64,000 bases of DNA from NCBI GenBank assembly GCA_022749755.1, contig CM040445.1, positions 11,987,182 through 12,051,181 of the forward strand, read 5' to 3'. Below the pieces are notes generated by a model that was not told where the DNA came from, ran no database searches, and worked only from the letters and a program-made list of their open reading frames with translations. Shown here one piece after another: positions 45,224-58,643 of the stretch (its first letter is position 1; every line of letters begins with the position of its first letter). Made by a program: the position numbers and the translations under genes. The DNA comes from Azadirachta indica. Taxonomy: Eukaryota; Streptophyta; Magnoliopsida; Sapindales; Meliaceae.

Positions 45224-48200
45224 TTGCACTGTAGTAAATGCGAAATTATTGTAGCAAAAACTGTAGAATTGAAAATGGCTGGCTGGAAAGTTGAGATTGA
45301 GAAGTTCAATGACAACAATATTTTTTTACTTTGGCAAAAGAGAATGAAAGATCTTCTTATCCAACAAAAGGTCTACAAAGTTTTCTTGGACAAAGAGAAA
45401 AAGCTTGATAAAGTCACTAATGAACAGTGGGAGGACATGAATGAGACTGCGATCAGCATTATTCATCTAAATGTGTCAGATAGTGTCTCGCAAAATATCA
45501 ATACTAAAGAGTACAAACAGCTAAAGAAACTTGGGAGATTTTTAAAAGATTATATATATCAAAGAACCTCTCCAATAAACTCTACTTATAGAAGGAGTTT
45601 TATTAGATACGAAAGTTTAAGAACATAAATATGTTGCAACATTTGAGTAACTTCAATGGTACCATCTTTACGCTATCACAATTTAATGTGAATTTCACTA
45701 AAGAAGAAAAATCCTACTTTTAATGGCAACACTTCCTTCATCTTATAATCATTTTATTACAACTCTCACCTATGAAAAAGACACTCTAGAGTTTGAAATT
45801 GTCTCTGCAGCTCTAATTTCATTAAAAAAAACAAAATAAAGTGCACAGTGAATAATCACAAGCACTTGTTACTAATAATAGAAGAAGAAGTGGAAATTGA
45901 GGTAAAAGAAATCATAATGACAAGAGGTAAGAATTTCATTTGCTACCACTGTAGAAAGCTGAGCCACATAAAGAAAAATTCTCAACATTAAAATAAGAAG
46001 AGCAGCAAAATGGTAATAAGAAGAAAAAAGACACCAATAACACAACTGCAACAGCCACAAAGAATGAGTATGTTTCATTGGTTGCTGATGAATATATACA
46101 TGTCAGTGATATTATGGTTGAATGGGTAGTTGATTTAAGAGCTTCTCTCCATGTCACTTCAAATGCAAAAATATTTACAGCTTACAAAGTTGGAGACTTT
46201 GGTTCGGTGAAGATGGAAAATTCATCCTGCTGTAAAATTATTACAATTAGAGATGTTAATATTAAAACTAATGTTAGTTGTCAATTAACATTAAAAGATT
46301 TAAGGCACGTTTCAGAATTACGTCGCAATCTGATCTACGTGAATACTCTGGTTGAACAAGACTATCAAAATTACTTCGGCAATCACAGATGAAAACTCTA
46401 AAAGAAGTCGTTGATTGTTGCAAAAAGGAAGTTTTATTGTAACTTGTACAAAACCTATGAGAAAGCTTGTGCCAACAACGTGAATGTAGCAACTAATCCT
46501 TCACCAAACTTATGGTATAAGCAACTTGGCCATATAAGTAAGAAGGGATTACAGATTCTTGCCATAAAGAATTTTATTCCTTTGGTGAAAGGTACTTTAT
46601 TTAACCCCTGTGATTATTATTTATTTGGTAAATAACATAAAATTTCATTTGATAGTTCCTTTGTTAGAAAAGAAAATGTATTAAAGTAAGTATATTATGA
46701 TATATGTGGTTCTTTAGAAGTTGAATCCTGAAAAGGAGCTAAATGCTTTGTAACATTTGTAGATGATGTTTCTAGAAAATTCTGGGTGTATTTGTTAAAA
46801 TCAAAAGATTATGTGTTTTATGTTTTTCAAAAGTTTCATGTCATGGTAGAAAGAGAAATTAGAAAGCCTTTAAAGTACCTTCGATTAGATAATAGAAGCA
46901 AGTACACTTCACATGAGTTTAGAGATTATTATTTTAAACATGGGATTCGGCATGAGAAAGTAGTTCTTAGCACTCCTCAACATAATGGTGTAGCTAAACG
47001 AAAGAATCGCACTATCATAGAATGAGTTAGAAACATGTTGAGAGTGGCGAAACTATCAAAATTTTTCTAGAGAGTAGCTATCCAGATTACATGTTACCTA
47101 ATCAACAAATCTCCATCAATTCCTTTGGGGTTAGACATTCCAAAGAGAGTATGGACCAAAAAAAATGTTTATTATTTTCATTTGAAAGTATTTGGTTATA
47201 AGGCTTTTGTGCAAGTAATGAAGGAACAACGATTGAAGCTCAACAACCAAGTCATTTTATGTATCTTTATTGGATGTAAAGATGAAGAATTCGGATACAA
47301 ATTTTGGGATCTAGGAAAGAAAAAAATCATGAGAAGTAAAGATAGTATCTTTATAAAGATCAAACTATTGAAAATTTCAAAATGGAGCAACATCTTAAAA
47401 AAGCCACAATTAAACCGATTCCTCCTCAACAACAAGTGACAGATGACGAATTAGAAACCGATGATAAAACCCAAATTCGACCTGATGATGATGATAAAGA
47501 TAATGATGCTGAAGATGATGTTCCAACACAAGCGAATAAAAATTAAAGGGAGCCATAACCGGAGGATGATGAATAACCCATTAGAAGATCAACTAAAGAG
47601 CGAAAGCCGTTTGCAAGAAATCCACCAAAAAATTATGTTCTTCCCATTAAAAAGGGAGAAGCAAAGAGTTTTCAAGAGATGTTAACTCATAAAGACAAAG
47701 AAAAGTGGATAGAATTCATGACGAATGAAATGAGATCTTTTTTAAAAAATAACACCTATAAGTTAATGGAGCTTCTAAGAGGTAGAAAAGTCTTGAGCAA
47801 CAAATAGATATTCAAATTGAAGAATGATGGGCACAGTAATTTAGCAAAGTATGAGGTTCGATTGATTGTTAAGGCCTTTGAACAAAAGAAAGGAATTGAC
47901 TTTGATGAAATATTTTTTCCAGTGGTGAAAATGTCTTCGATTAGAGTAATCTTGGGACTAGTAGGCAGTTTAGATCTTGAGATTGAACAAATAGATGTAA
48001 AGACTGTATTTCTTCATGATAACTTAAAAGACAAAATCTACATGCAGCAACCTAAAAGTTTTAAAGTCAAACAAAAAGAGCATCTAGTGTGCAAGTTGAA
48101 AAAGAGTTTTTATGGCTTAAAGCAAGCACCATAACAATGGTATAAGAAGTTTGACTCATTCATGATTCATCACGAGTGCAAGAAAACTGCAATAAATTCA

Positions 48201-49205
48201 TGTGTCTATATTAAACAGTTTATTGGTGAGAAACTTATTATTTTATTATTATATGTCGATAATATACTTATAGTTGGTCAAGATGCACAAATGATCAATC
48301 AACTAAAAAAAAATTATTAAAAGTCTTTAATATGAAAGACTTAGTACCAATCAAATAGATTTTGGGAATGAAGATTACTCGAGATAAAAGATCTAAGAGA
48401 TTATGGCTATCATAAGAAAAATATGTTGAGCGGATACTTGAACAGTTCAATATGAAAAATGCTAAGCCAATAACTTCATATTTTGGAGATCATTTAAACT
48501 GTCCAAGAAGTCAAATCCATATCTAAGGAAGAACAAAAAATGTCAACCACTCCTTACTCTTTAGCTGTTGGAAATTTAATGTACGCAATCGTTTGCACGA
48601 GACCAAATATTGCTCATACAATTGGAATTCTGAGTAGATTCTTGGCAAATTCAAGAAAGGAACATTAGGAAACTATCAAATGGATTTTCAAATATTTGAG
48701 GGGTACATCCAAATTATGCTTATGCTTTGGAAATGGAAAAACAATCTTGGGAGGCTATACAGATGCACATAGCAGGTGATGTCGATGGCTAAAAATCTAC
48801 ATCTAGGTACTTATTTACTTTTGCAAAAAGAGTTGTATCATGGCAGTTCAAATTACAAAAATGTGTTGTTTTATCCATAATAGAAGCTAAGTATATTGTT
48901 GTTACCGAAGCAGGAAAAAAGATGTTATAGTTAAAGACGTTTCTCTAAGATTTGGATTGAAATAAAATAGGTACGTGGTTTATTATGAGAGTCAAAGTGC
49001 TATTGATCTGAGTAAGAACTCCACCTACCACTATCGAACAAAACATATCCACATCAGATATTATTAGATCCATAAAGCTCTTGAGAAGAAGCTATTTCAA
49101 GTACAGCAAATTCACATTACTAAGAGTGTTGTAGATATGTTAACAAAGGTGGTTCCTCGACATAAGCTTGAGTTATGTTCCAAGCTTGCTAGAATGACTT
49201 CTCCA
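45224..49205 (+). pseudogene. copia gag-pol relic (gag, PR, INT, RT, RNase H)
   Basis: Gag begins near 45274 (MAGWKVEIEKFNDNNIFLLW). A zinc knuckle with its last Cys lost (CYHCRKLSHIKKNS) lies near 45940. The protease active-site triad region reads DLRAS near 46131 instead of DSGAS. Integrase has the zinc region LWYKQLGHISKKGLQIL (about 46510) and core pieces LKYLRLDNRSKYTSHEFRDY and HNGVAKRKNRTIIE. RT starts near 47815 (VRLIVKAFEQKKGIDFDEIF, ...LVCKLKKSFYGLKQAP), and its active site reads YVDNI (about 48256) rather than YVDD. RNase H pieces include MYAIVCTRPNIAHTIGILSR (about 48580) and a late HYRTKHIHIRYY. Many stops and frame changes mean no polyprotein can be made. Confidence 0.92.
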
Positions 49206-49243
49206 TGATGAAGATTATAATTCAATTCTTACCCTCACGGGTT

Positions 49244-49258
49244 GAAAAGGAGGAGAAT
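49244..49258 (+). other. Polypurine tract of the copia element
   Basis: GAAAAGGAGGAGAAT directly precedes the 3' LTR and is the expected plus-strand primer. Confidence 0.75.
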
Positions 49259-49799
49259 TGATGGGCTGTTTTCAAACCCATGAGGAAGCGCATGCAAATT
49301 GGATGACAAGTTTTTCAACAATTTTAGATGCATGCGAGTGAGCTTTGACAGAAGATTTCGGAGCATGAAATTGTTTTTCACACATTTGAAAACTTGGCAA
49401 ATAAAATTTGGTGCATGCGGACCTTTTGTTTTTCAATAAGTTTGAAAAACTTATTCTCGATGTAGCATGTGAAGGCATGATTGAAGCCAAAGTTTCTTCC
49501 CCCTTCTCTTATAAATAGAATGCTTCTAATGCCTCAAAAAGCAAGTAACACATTAAGAAAAAGAGAGATAGTGAGAGTAAGGGAGAGGAGAGAATTGCAT
49601 AACAAAATAATTATGTAATATTTTGAGAGTGTTCTTCAAGTTTTGTTGTATTCACTTTTTGATATAGTAGAGTTTTTCTGTGTTGGTGGTTTATTGTCAT
49701 CTCATGATTTTTCATTTGAAAAATTTTCATGTTAAAAAATATTGATGTCTCCTGTTAATTTTATTTTATTATTTTTGTTGTGTTTAATTTTTCCCAACA
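49259..49799 (+). repeat. 3' LTR of the copia element (541 bp)
   Basis: Begins TGATGGGCTGTTTTCAAACC and ends TTTTTCCCAACA. It includes CTTATAAATAGAATGC, a TATA-like promoter at about 49507-49522, which is the spot hit by the nested element in the 5' LTR. Confidence 0.9.
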
Positions 49800-50029
49800 A
49801 TATTTTCTGTCAATTGTTGTTCTACAAACAACTTCCAACTTACACTTTCTGAGATGATAACTACATATCTTATTGAGCGGGCCAAGAAAAATGATGTCAA
49901 AAACTAGATGAAACGACAGCACCAGTGCTTGTCTTCTTCAAGAGTTATACTACTCTTGCTGTATTTGGGGTGCAGTCTTACAGCAAGTTCATCATTGTTT
50001 CTTGAGGCTATACTGCCATTCCTCCTTTC

Positions 50030-50448
50030 TGCATTAGGATACCATTTTAAAGGGGCAGAAATGGCTTTCAAGACAGTGCTTGCAAGCATTGAAGCTGAGA
50101 TTATATTCTAGAATTCCCGGAGTTTCCAACAGCATTGTCATTAGCTCATTCATCATTACAATAGGTAACGTAATCAACAAACCGTTCCAATAAATTAGAA
50201 CATTTTGCTGCATGAAACACAAAACAAAAGAGAGGAGAAGGCACCCGCAAAATTCTTGGAACAGAAAAATTAGAAATAAGAATATTCCACGTTTTGGATA
50301 CGCACTTGAAACCAACCAGAGTCTTTCCGGGCAATCGACACAGATTTTCAATTAGCAAATCCTCTGTTCTGTTTTCCGATAATTTGTACTCTGTAACACA
50401 TCGAAAATAATCCCAGATGCGCAGTATGAGATAAACTAAAAACGACAT
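50030..50448 (-). pseudogene. F-box protein relic
   Basis: The - strand reads an F-box at about 50390-50270 ([52 protein letters not shown]). After a frame change comes a fragment of the usual following region (LLETPGILEYNLSFNACKHC). A stop and loss of homology follow near 50030. The rest of the F-box-associated domain is missing. It starts about 220 bases beyond the right edge of the copia element. Confidence 0.75.
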
Positions 50449-51154
50449 TTGATTATCTGATAGTCGGTATGATATCTAGCTTTTAAGCAAAATTTCCATC
50501 AATAACTCTTGCACAAATAGAACTTGTATATGCCGAATTGTTAGCAAACAAAAATAGAAAAGTTAGTGGTTTTCTGATTGTTAAGCATGCTTTTTATGAA
50601 AACTATATAATTATTTTAATAAACAAACATTTTTATTTAATTGGTTTGTCTACTCTAATATGATACCAGGTAAATGAAAAATTTATCTAAATGTTTTTAA
50701 GTTTGAAGGTAAGAATTCAAACATTTGTATTTACAATTTGTTTTATCAATGCTGATGAAGAGGATATCGAAACACTTGTATTTGCATGATTAATTGTTGG
50801 GTGTTTACATTAGTTTTGAGGTATATTAATGTGAAAGGATGATCCATGACTCTGAATTGATGGAAGCATAACAACAAAATATTGAAACCAAATATCAAAA
50901 GTACTTATTGTACAATCTCATATGCAAAAGAAAATATTAGCAGTAAAATAGATGCGTTGCAATTCAATATTTTCATCACTATAAATAAGAATCATCTCCA
51001 GAAAACCGAAATATAGCTATAAAGTATTATGAATACTGATGTTATAAGGTTTGGTTTGATCAATTTTCTAGCTCCTATCACTTGTTACGTTGAATTTTCA
51101 AACGTACAAACTATAGAATCTGTGAAATCATTGTTGCAAATCTCATTCATCTAT
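50449..51154. other. Intergenic
   Basis: 3' flank of the ABCG11 gene. No gene or repeat recognised. Confidence 0.4.
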
Positions 51155-54100
51155 CTACCTCTGCCCAGCTCCAGCTGAACGATTGGCAATATAAGTCCTT
51201 AAAGAAGGGGATTGAGTTAGGCCATCTGGAGCAACTGTTGTGTTTTGGGTTCCATTCTTCTGCTGCATTCTTCTTCTTGCTAAATAACCTCTGATCCAAG
51301 GAGTCACATCTTCGTTGATCTTTATCATTATGAAAAAGATGATGCGGTAGACGATGATCATGCTGAAGATGACACTTAGATCGATCCATTTTGATCGGTT
51401 CACATTAATCTGGAAAACGTTTACCAGGATGTATTCACCAGGTATGTCTGGAAGATCTGGTGACTGGTTGCTGAAGGTCAGGCCTTTCAGGTCATTTTGG
51501 TATTGGCCCTGGAACAAGTGTAGAATGTAAATTTGGTTATGTGACATTGGCGAAACACAAGGGCATCAGATTCTGTTAACAAATGGATGATCAAATTTTT
51601 GTGATTTACCTGTAAAGCCCAGAAATGAAAGCTTATGTATGACATTGGATAGCGCCAGACAGGCTTTGGGATGTCATTCGGGAGTCTAAAATACCCGGAA
51701 ACAAGCATGAATATTCCCTGAAATAGGAAGAAAGTCCAAGGTTTGCTTATTGAAGAGAGACTAAAACGTAAGCAAAAGATATTTTGGACATAAAAATGAG
51801 AGGATGGGAACCTGAATTCCAGCTCCTGTGATGATTCCCATCAGGAAGTTGGGTACAATGCTGGCTATGGCCATCATCAAGCTTTCGACAACAGTAACAC
51901 TGGCATAGAGGCAGAGAACGAAAAACAAGTAATGTTCGAAACCAGGATGAAGCCGAACCATGAAGTAACAGATTGTTCCAGAAATGAATGTGACCATAAT
52001 CAGGAAGGGCGTCGCAGACAGAGTGTTGCTGATAACAAATGCAGTTACCCCGTAGTGTCCATTCAGCCTCTCTCTTTGAAAAACCTGAAACATTTTACAG
52101 AGTATATAATTTAGTAAAACTTCATCGCATAGTTACAGTTTGGATATCTTCTTGAAAAACTCACCTTCATGTCTTCTACGAAGGAAGGAAATCCACCAAT
52201 TGACATGAAAGTGACAAATCCAAACACAAAAGATGCACAAGATCCTCTTGCCTGTAACCCCAAAAAATCAAGTTAAACAAAATTGCTAGAAAATTTTCTC
52301 AACCGAATGAGAGAATATGATTCGAAGTTATACCAGAATCGAGTTGTAACTAGTTCCCACATTCAGATAGATTGTTCCAATGCAGATTGTGACTACAACA
52401 TAGATTACAAGCCTTAGCCAGTAATATCCAAAATCTCGGGACATGTTGATGAATGAACGCTTGGTTAAAGTATAGGCTTGCATGGGAAAACTTGCTTGAC
52501 TGCCCCCTGCATCCAGGACAGTTCCTTTCTGCAATTTTTGTGAAAAAAGAAATTCAACGAAATTTTGACAAGAATAATGTGAATGAAGAGATGAGATGGT
52601 GGAAAAATACTTACAACTTTGGAAATTTCTTCGACTTTTTCTTTGGCTGCATAAGCGTGCTGAGAACTTCTGTAGAAATCAATCAGAGTTCTTATAGCTT
52701 CTGTAGTTGTTATCCTTTCAAGTGGATCATCTGATAACTCAAACTGAGCAGAAATGAAGTCCAAAAGTTCAAATTAGAACAAATTCACATGCATAATAAT
52801 TTATGATTTTACATTTTAAGGTCATTTGGATCGGATAAGACTAAAAACATTGATTGTAATATAAATTGATTGAGATAAGCGAGATTGAGATGGTAATCAT
52901 ATCTAGCGTGAATCCAGCCATTTGATACGAGATTTTAACTTTGATGCCATGTCAGTTAAACACTTAAATGATGAGATAAACACTCAAAATTAGTATTTCT
53001 AAGTTTAAGAAATCCAATGTAAGATAACTAAACATATGATTAGTAGTTCTTAAGCGATAATTAATTTGTAGAAGAAAAATATTGATTACCCTGCGTTTCA
53101 TGGAGCCCTTGAGAGTGGCCTTCACTTTGTCAAAGTCTGAATTGATACATCTCAGAAAATGATCAGATGGATTCCTCAGAGCAGGGCAGGGAAATCCAGC
53201 TTGTGCGAAGAACTGTATTTTCAGGAAAAGAGAAATCAAAATCCTTTTTATATGAAATAAAAATTGATTCAATCAGGTAAAAATTGAAGATTCCTGCCTC
53301 ATATGCTTCTGAAGCCTGACCAAAATACACAGTTTTCCCTCCTGAAAGCAAATACAACTGATCAAACAGCTCAAAAACTTCACTGCTAGGCTGGTGAACT
53401 GAAGCTATGACAGTTCTCCCATCTCTAGACAAGCCGCGCAGAGTCTGAGTCACGAAAAAAGCAGATGCACTGCCACAGAATGGATGTAATTTAACAGTCT
53501 GGTAACGTTTTCAGAAAACTGTAATCTAAAAATGAAAACCAAGATAAGTTCCAGGAGCTGAACCTGTCAAGTCCACTGGTTGGCTCGTCAAGAAAGAGCA
53601 ATCTGGGCCTCATCAGAATCTCAAGGGCAATGCTGACTCTTCTCTTTTCTCCTCCACTGATTCCACGCAAATGCCAGTTTCCAATCACAGTATCAGCACA
53701 ATCTTGTAGACCCATTTCTATAATTGTGCTCTCAACCAAAGCTCTTTTTTCCGACCATGGCATCTTGTCTGGAAGACGCAATCGAGCTGAATATGAAATC
53801 GTTTCCCTCACTGTTAGAGTTCCAATCAAGTTGTCATCTTGTGTCACATAAGCCTGAAAAAGAAATCCTAGTTCAGCTCGAGAAAATTGAATTTATCAGC
53901 ATAAAACAATGGAAAAAGCTTTTCAAGCTACAAGTGTAAAATTAAATCCTAATTGGAACGAAATTTGAGTTTTAAATATTTTCTACTATCGTAATAAATT
54001 TTGCCAGCTAAACTATCTACAGTGAAGCAATCAAAACTTTGTAAGTAGACAGAAACTAATTTTGGTGTAATTATATCAAACAATCAAACAGAAGACAGAA

Positions 54101-54645
54101 AAGAGCAGAGGAAAGAAACTAATTCAGCTTGAGACAATTGGATGTATCAGCATAAAACAATATAAAACCAAGTCCTGATATAAAGGGAATTCGAATCTTA
54201 AACTATATATACAGTAAAACAATGAAAAGCTTTGTTATTTCTTCATCAACAAAGAGAAAATTAAGAAAGAATATATATAGCTTACAGCAGTGCCAAAAGA
54301 GAGCTTGGTTTTGTGGCCATTAAGGAGAATGGTTCCTGACAGGAAAGCATTGGCAGCAAGTCTGCTAGAAAGAGCATCAAGGAGTGTAGATTTTCCGGAA
54401 CCTGAAGGACCCATAAGAGCAGTGAGAGTTCCAGGCTCGGCATATCCCGTAAGCCCTTCCAAGACTTTCTGACTTTCTCCATTGCTGAGAGTCACCATTA
54501 CTGTCAGATCTTTCCACGTGAGTCTTGCAGAAACATCTCCCACAAATTCTGTTTGAGTTTTGCCCCTCCATAGCGTTTCGCTCAGAGGACTCAATCCTGC
54601 CACCGCCATTCCTTTCCCTGCTGGCTTGCTTGCCTCTATCTCCAT
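51155..54645 (-). CDS. ABCG11: ABC transporter G family member 11-like half-transporter
   Basis: Half-size ABCG (WBC) transporter. In Arabidopsis, ABCG11 dimers export cutin and wax lipids through the epidermal plasma membrane. Exons 5' to 3' on -: 54645-54286, 53853-53564, 53469-53298, 53212-53090, 52743-52615, 52528-52334, 52251-52165, 52084-51812, 51717-51610, 51508-51155. These give 696 residues, near the Arabidopsis length. The nucleotide-binding domain has Walker [10 protein letters not shown] (79-87), Q-loop Gln125, signature SGGEK (186-190), Walker B LLFLDEP (205-211) and H-loop [10 protein letters not shown]. The membrane domain includes [20 protein letters not shown] and [20 protein letters not shown]. 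The start MEIEAS matches the family better than an ATG ten codons upstream. Intron 3 has a GC donor (GAG/GCAGGA); the rest are GT-AG. No lesions were seen. Confidence 0.95.
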
Positions 54646-56680
54646 TATCACATTATTTGCAGAATTCGTCATCAGAGAACTTGTAACTACTTGGCTTTAA
54701 GACGCAGAAAGGGAGATTAAATGTGAGAAAAATGAGAAGGGTGTGAAGAAATGAGAGTTGTATGAGCTTTGACTGGAAGCAGAAGCTGTAGTTTGAATGA
54801 ATGAAGAAAATTAGGTACTGAAATTATCATGCATGAAAAATGAAGAGCTATAACGTTTGTTTTTGGTGTGACAACAGACAACTTTCTTGCTTTCTTTTCT
54901 TTCTTCTACTTCTGTTTCTGCTTCTGCTTCTGCTTTTTCTTAAAAGTGCTTCTTCAATCTCGCTGCTTTCTCCAGCATAAGTTGCTAACGATTAATTTAG
55001 ATCAATGAATTGATAAGTCATTGCATTTTATTTCCAATCTCAAAAAAAATAAATAATTAAAATACTTAAAATGATGAATATGCATGGAAGATGGTGCTGT
55101 TTCGCCTCTTTTTTTAATTAAGTATTAAATGGATTCTGGTGGATGTTGGTAGAGGCATTTATTATGAAAACCGACCCACATTAAACTTTTTGCAACCAGA
55201 TTTTCTTAATTAGCAAATTTCAAGTTTTACATAGTCTTCCACAAAATTATTACAACTTAATTAAACTTTTATACTTGATATGATATAATGTAAAATTTTA
55301 ATTGTTGATTTGTTCACATCTAATGATCCATAAAGTTCTTAAATTAGTAATAATATATTTTACTTCTTACTTTAATTGACTTTACATCATAAATTTGATG
55401 AATTAAAATACATGAAAATTTATCTTAATTTTCGTTACAATTTTTTACATTATATTCAATTCAATGATCAAGATTTATAATTAAAAGTTAATATTTAATT
55501 TAACCTAGAGCAGCACTTAATATTAATTGTTCTATTAAATGATGTATTAAAAATAAAGAAATAGAAGTTTAAAACTATTAACTTATCCCAAACCGTCAAC
55601 TACTAATTAGTACAAAAGTAGTTGTAAGAAGAAAAGGTGTGTCAAGCCTTTTACCAAATACATTATTTTACTCAAAACATATACGTAACCATTTTTTGTT
55701 AGGTTATAAGATGGATCTTGTATTTTTGTACATATTGGTTGAATATTAAGCCCATTTCATGTGATAATTAATCAATTAATTAAATTTATGAATTTTAGAA
55801 AACTAAGTTAACCCAACTACATGTGAAAGCATATACATTTGCAATTTTTCTTCTGTGTCTGCTAAACCTTAATTTCTTTCATACTATAATTTTCTCTTTG
55901 CCAAAAATATGTATATAAATTCCTCTTGCCCAAAAAAAAAAAGAAAATAAGAGAAAATTGAAGGTTAAAGATTAGTAAAATATATATGTTATCATTAATT
56001 ATTAATAAAAACTTTATAATATATTCGCTCGTATAAAAATAGAAAAAAACTGTAGTTCAATTGAGACACGACTCTTATCAATTTCATTTTTGATCTTTTT
56101 TTTTTAATATGAATTTTTTCTCTCTCCAAAATTGATTAAAATTGAATGAAACAAAACTGAAACACTATGTACCCATTGATTTTCAACTCTAAATTCTCAA
56201 AAGAAAAAGAAAATAAAACTACTTACAATGCACAAAAGATAAGCTTATGCTATAAGGACTTTAGGTATGGGCAGTGCATTTATATGTTACTTGTCAACTT
56301 CCCCTTAGAAATGTAAACCCATGCACAATTCCTTACACACTTATGATTTTGTAGGGTTGCAATATTATTTATATAATTTAATTATATAAATTTTATGCAC
56401 AATATCAAATTAACTAATTCAATTTGTAAAATTTTTTCATTTTATTAAATGAAAATATACTTCAAAACAATAATCAAATTACGTCTAATATTTAATTTTA
56501 ATTCTACTATCACAATGTTATGTAAGTTACCTAATACTAAAGAATAAGGTAATTCATTATTAGAAAGTCAAATATTTTTTTAATACAAGTAGTTAAATTA
56601 TATTTTTATTTAATAAAATGTAAAAACTTAAGGAATTAAATAAATGACAAAATTCTATTTATTTAAATTCTTTCGTCACC
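54646..56680. other. Promoter of ABCG11 and AT-rich gap
   Basis: A CT/TTC-rich tract (CTGTTTCTGCTTCTGCTTCT, near 54912-54940) lies in the upstream region of ABCG11, where such tracts are common in plant core promoters and leaders. From 55000 on there is only AT-rich sequence without a gene or recognised element. Confidence 0.4.
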
Positions 56681-56689
56681 TTTATTTGA

Positions 56690-57474
56690 GGGATATTGTG
56701 CTTTACCTCCCTTGATCTTGAGAAAAAATCAATATATTTTTTGGGTTTTGAAAAACATAAGATACCCCGAAGTTTTGAAAAAAGTCAAGATATCTCTAAA
56801 ATTACTATTTACATTTTAATTTAATTATTTTATCCCTCTATTTTAAAAAATATATATAAAATAATTATATTATTTTTATTTTTTACTTAATAATCAATAT
56901 AATCCTATTATAATTTTTAACCCTTAATTATTTCTTTCCTTAAAAAATTTATAATTAAATACTTATAATATCTAATTATACATAATTTCTAAAATATATC
57001 ATATTATTAAAATAGTTTATTTAAAAAATTATGTACAACTAATTATAGAATTTCTTATAACATAAAATTTGTTCTCAAAATTTTTTAAATGTTTACACAA
57101 TTATACATAATTTTTAAAATATATTATTTTAACAATATAATATATTTTAGAAAATATATAATTAAATATTATATAAATTTGATAATAAATTTGAAAAGAA
57201 CAAATAATTAAAGGTTAAAATATTATTATGACTTTTAAGTTTAAATGTCAAAATAAGATTATATTAGTTGTTACAAAATAAAAAATAAAGAAAATATAAT
57301 TATTTTAAATATTTTTAATATTAGAGAGGTAAAATAGTTAAATTAAAATATAAATAATATCTTTAAAAAGATATTTTGACTTTCTTCAAAACACAGGGGT
57401 AACTTATTTTTCTCAAAAACTCAGTAAATATATCAACTTTTCTAAAAAGTTAAGGAGATAAAGTACAATATCCC
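56690..57474. mobile_element. Mutator-like MITE (785 bp)
   Basis: The left end GGGATATTGTGCTTTACCTC matches the inverted right end GGGATATTGTACTTTATCTC. The arms stay similar for roughly 200 bases, including GTCAAGATATC / GTCAAAATATC and ATTTTAATTTAA. The 9-base flanks TTTATTTGA (56681-56689) and TTTATTTAA (57475-57483) are a target duplication with one change. The interior is AT-rich with no coding sequence. Confidence 0.8.
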
Positions 57475-57483
57475 TTTATTTAA

Positions 57484-58598
57484 AATACATCAATTAATTA
57501 CTTAATTTCCTTATTAATTAATTTTATAAATTGAGATATTTTATGGACTTAAATTGTATTTAAATAAATTATGAGGGATCTTATTGTCATTTTAATTCAA
57601 CAATTAATAAGTGGCTGATGGCCAAACTGTAAACCTCACAACTATAAGAAGGGAGGCCCACCACCTTCTTTTACAATAAATTAATAGTTTTATTTAGGGT
57701 ACGTTTTCGTATTGGTAGGTTTGCAATTTTGACTATAATTTAATTTTGAACTTTTTTTTTAAAATATTAAATATTATACATTTACAAGTATTTAACTATA
57801 AATTTATTGGTATATAATTAAAAATTTACAAAAATTTTACTGGAAAGATAATCTGCAATTGTAGTACACCCAATATCCTAACTTTTGATATTTACCGTCA
57901 AACACACTTCCTCCAAGGGAGTATGTTGAACATCAAGGCTAAGCCTTGATGGCTAATTTAATTTTAACTTGTTTTTATTATGTTTGCATTTAATGATTAA
58001 ATCCATTTTCTTTATGTAATCTATTTAATTATTTACTAATGCCAAAAAGTACCATACATCCCGGATCCCATTTCATCTCATGTACAAATAGAAACTGAAC
58101 CAATTCTATTATAAATGATAAAAATTCATGAATTAAATAATTTTTTTTAAATATTTCTGAGTTATAATCATTTTTAAAAATTTTTATAAGTTAAAAAAAA
58201 CTCATTACTTAAATAATTTTTTAATATTTATAAACTATAATAATTTTTAAAGTTTTTCAAATAAATTAATTAAAATAATTTTTATTTAAATTTTTTAATT
58301 TTAAAAGTGATAATTAAAATGAAAAGATTCTAATTAAAATAAAAAGATATAACGAGAGGAGAGAAAATATAATAAAAAAATAAGAACATCAAATTAAAAG
58401 ATAAAAAAGAGAAAATTGAAAATTGAAAAGACATAAAAATCTGTAATTAATGAATGTAAAATATTTATTATATTTTATTATATTTAATCTTTATCTTTCA
58501 TATACCCCTAATATAAAAATTAATAAAAAATATAAAAATATGTGTAATTTTATGTTGATGTTGATTTTTAGTGCCCCTTGTGTAAATTGCAATATCCA
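57484..58598. other. Intergenic, AT-rich
   Basis: No gene or clear repeat recognised. The open frame that begins near 58450 is low-complexity AT-rich sequence. Confidence 0.35.
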
Positions 58599-58643
58599 AA
58601 ATAATAATAATAATAATAATAAATATATAATAATAATAATAAT
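58599..58643. repeat. (AAT)n microsatellite
   Basis: AAT units interrupted once by ATATAT. About 35 bases downstream a GCATTA hexamer is repeated three times (58680-58698). Confidence 0.9.

Larger units (their letters stand above)
42862..49799 (+). mobile_element. Full-length but decayed Ty1/copia retrotransposon
   Basis: Two LTRs (42862-44921, interrupted; 49259-49799) bound an internal region with gag, protease, integrase, RT and RNase H in the copia order. A perfect 5-base target duplication ATATT flanks it (42857-42861 and 49800-49804). A primer-binding site (ACTAGTATCATAAT, decayed from TGGTATCAGAG) starts right after the 5' LTR. A polypurine tract (AAAAGGAGGAGAAT) precedes the 3' LTR. 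Stops and frameshifts occur throughout, and catalytic motifs are lost, so it is dead. A Mutator-like element is nested in the 5' LTR. Confidence 0.92.

Noticed and set aside
45872..46157. Hydrophobic ORFs on the - strand
   Set aside because: Antisense shadows of the gag and protease region of the copia element.
54646..54672. ATG ten codons upstream in ABCG11
   Set aside because: It is in frame, but the family N-terminus begins MEIEAS; the upstream start cannot be fully excluded.
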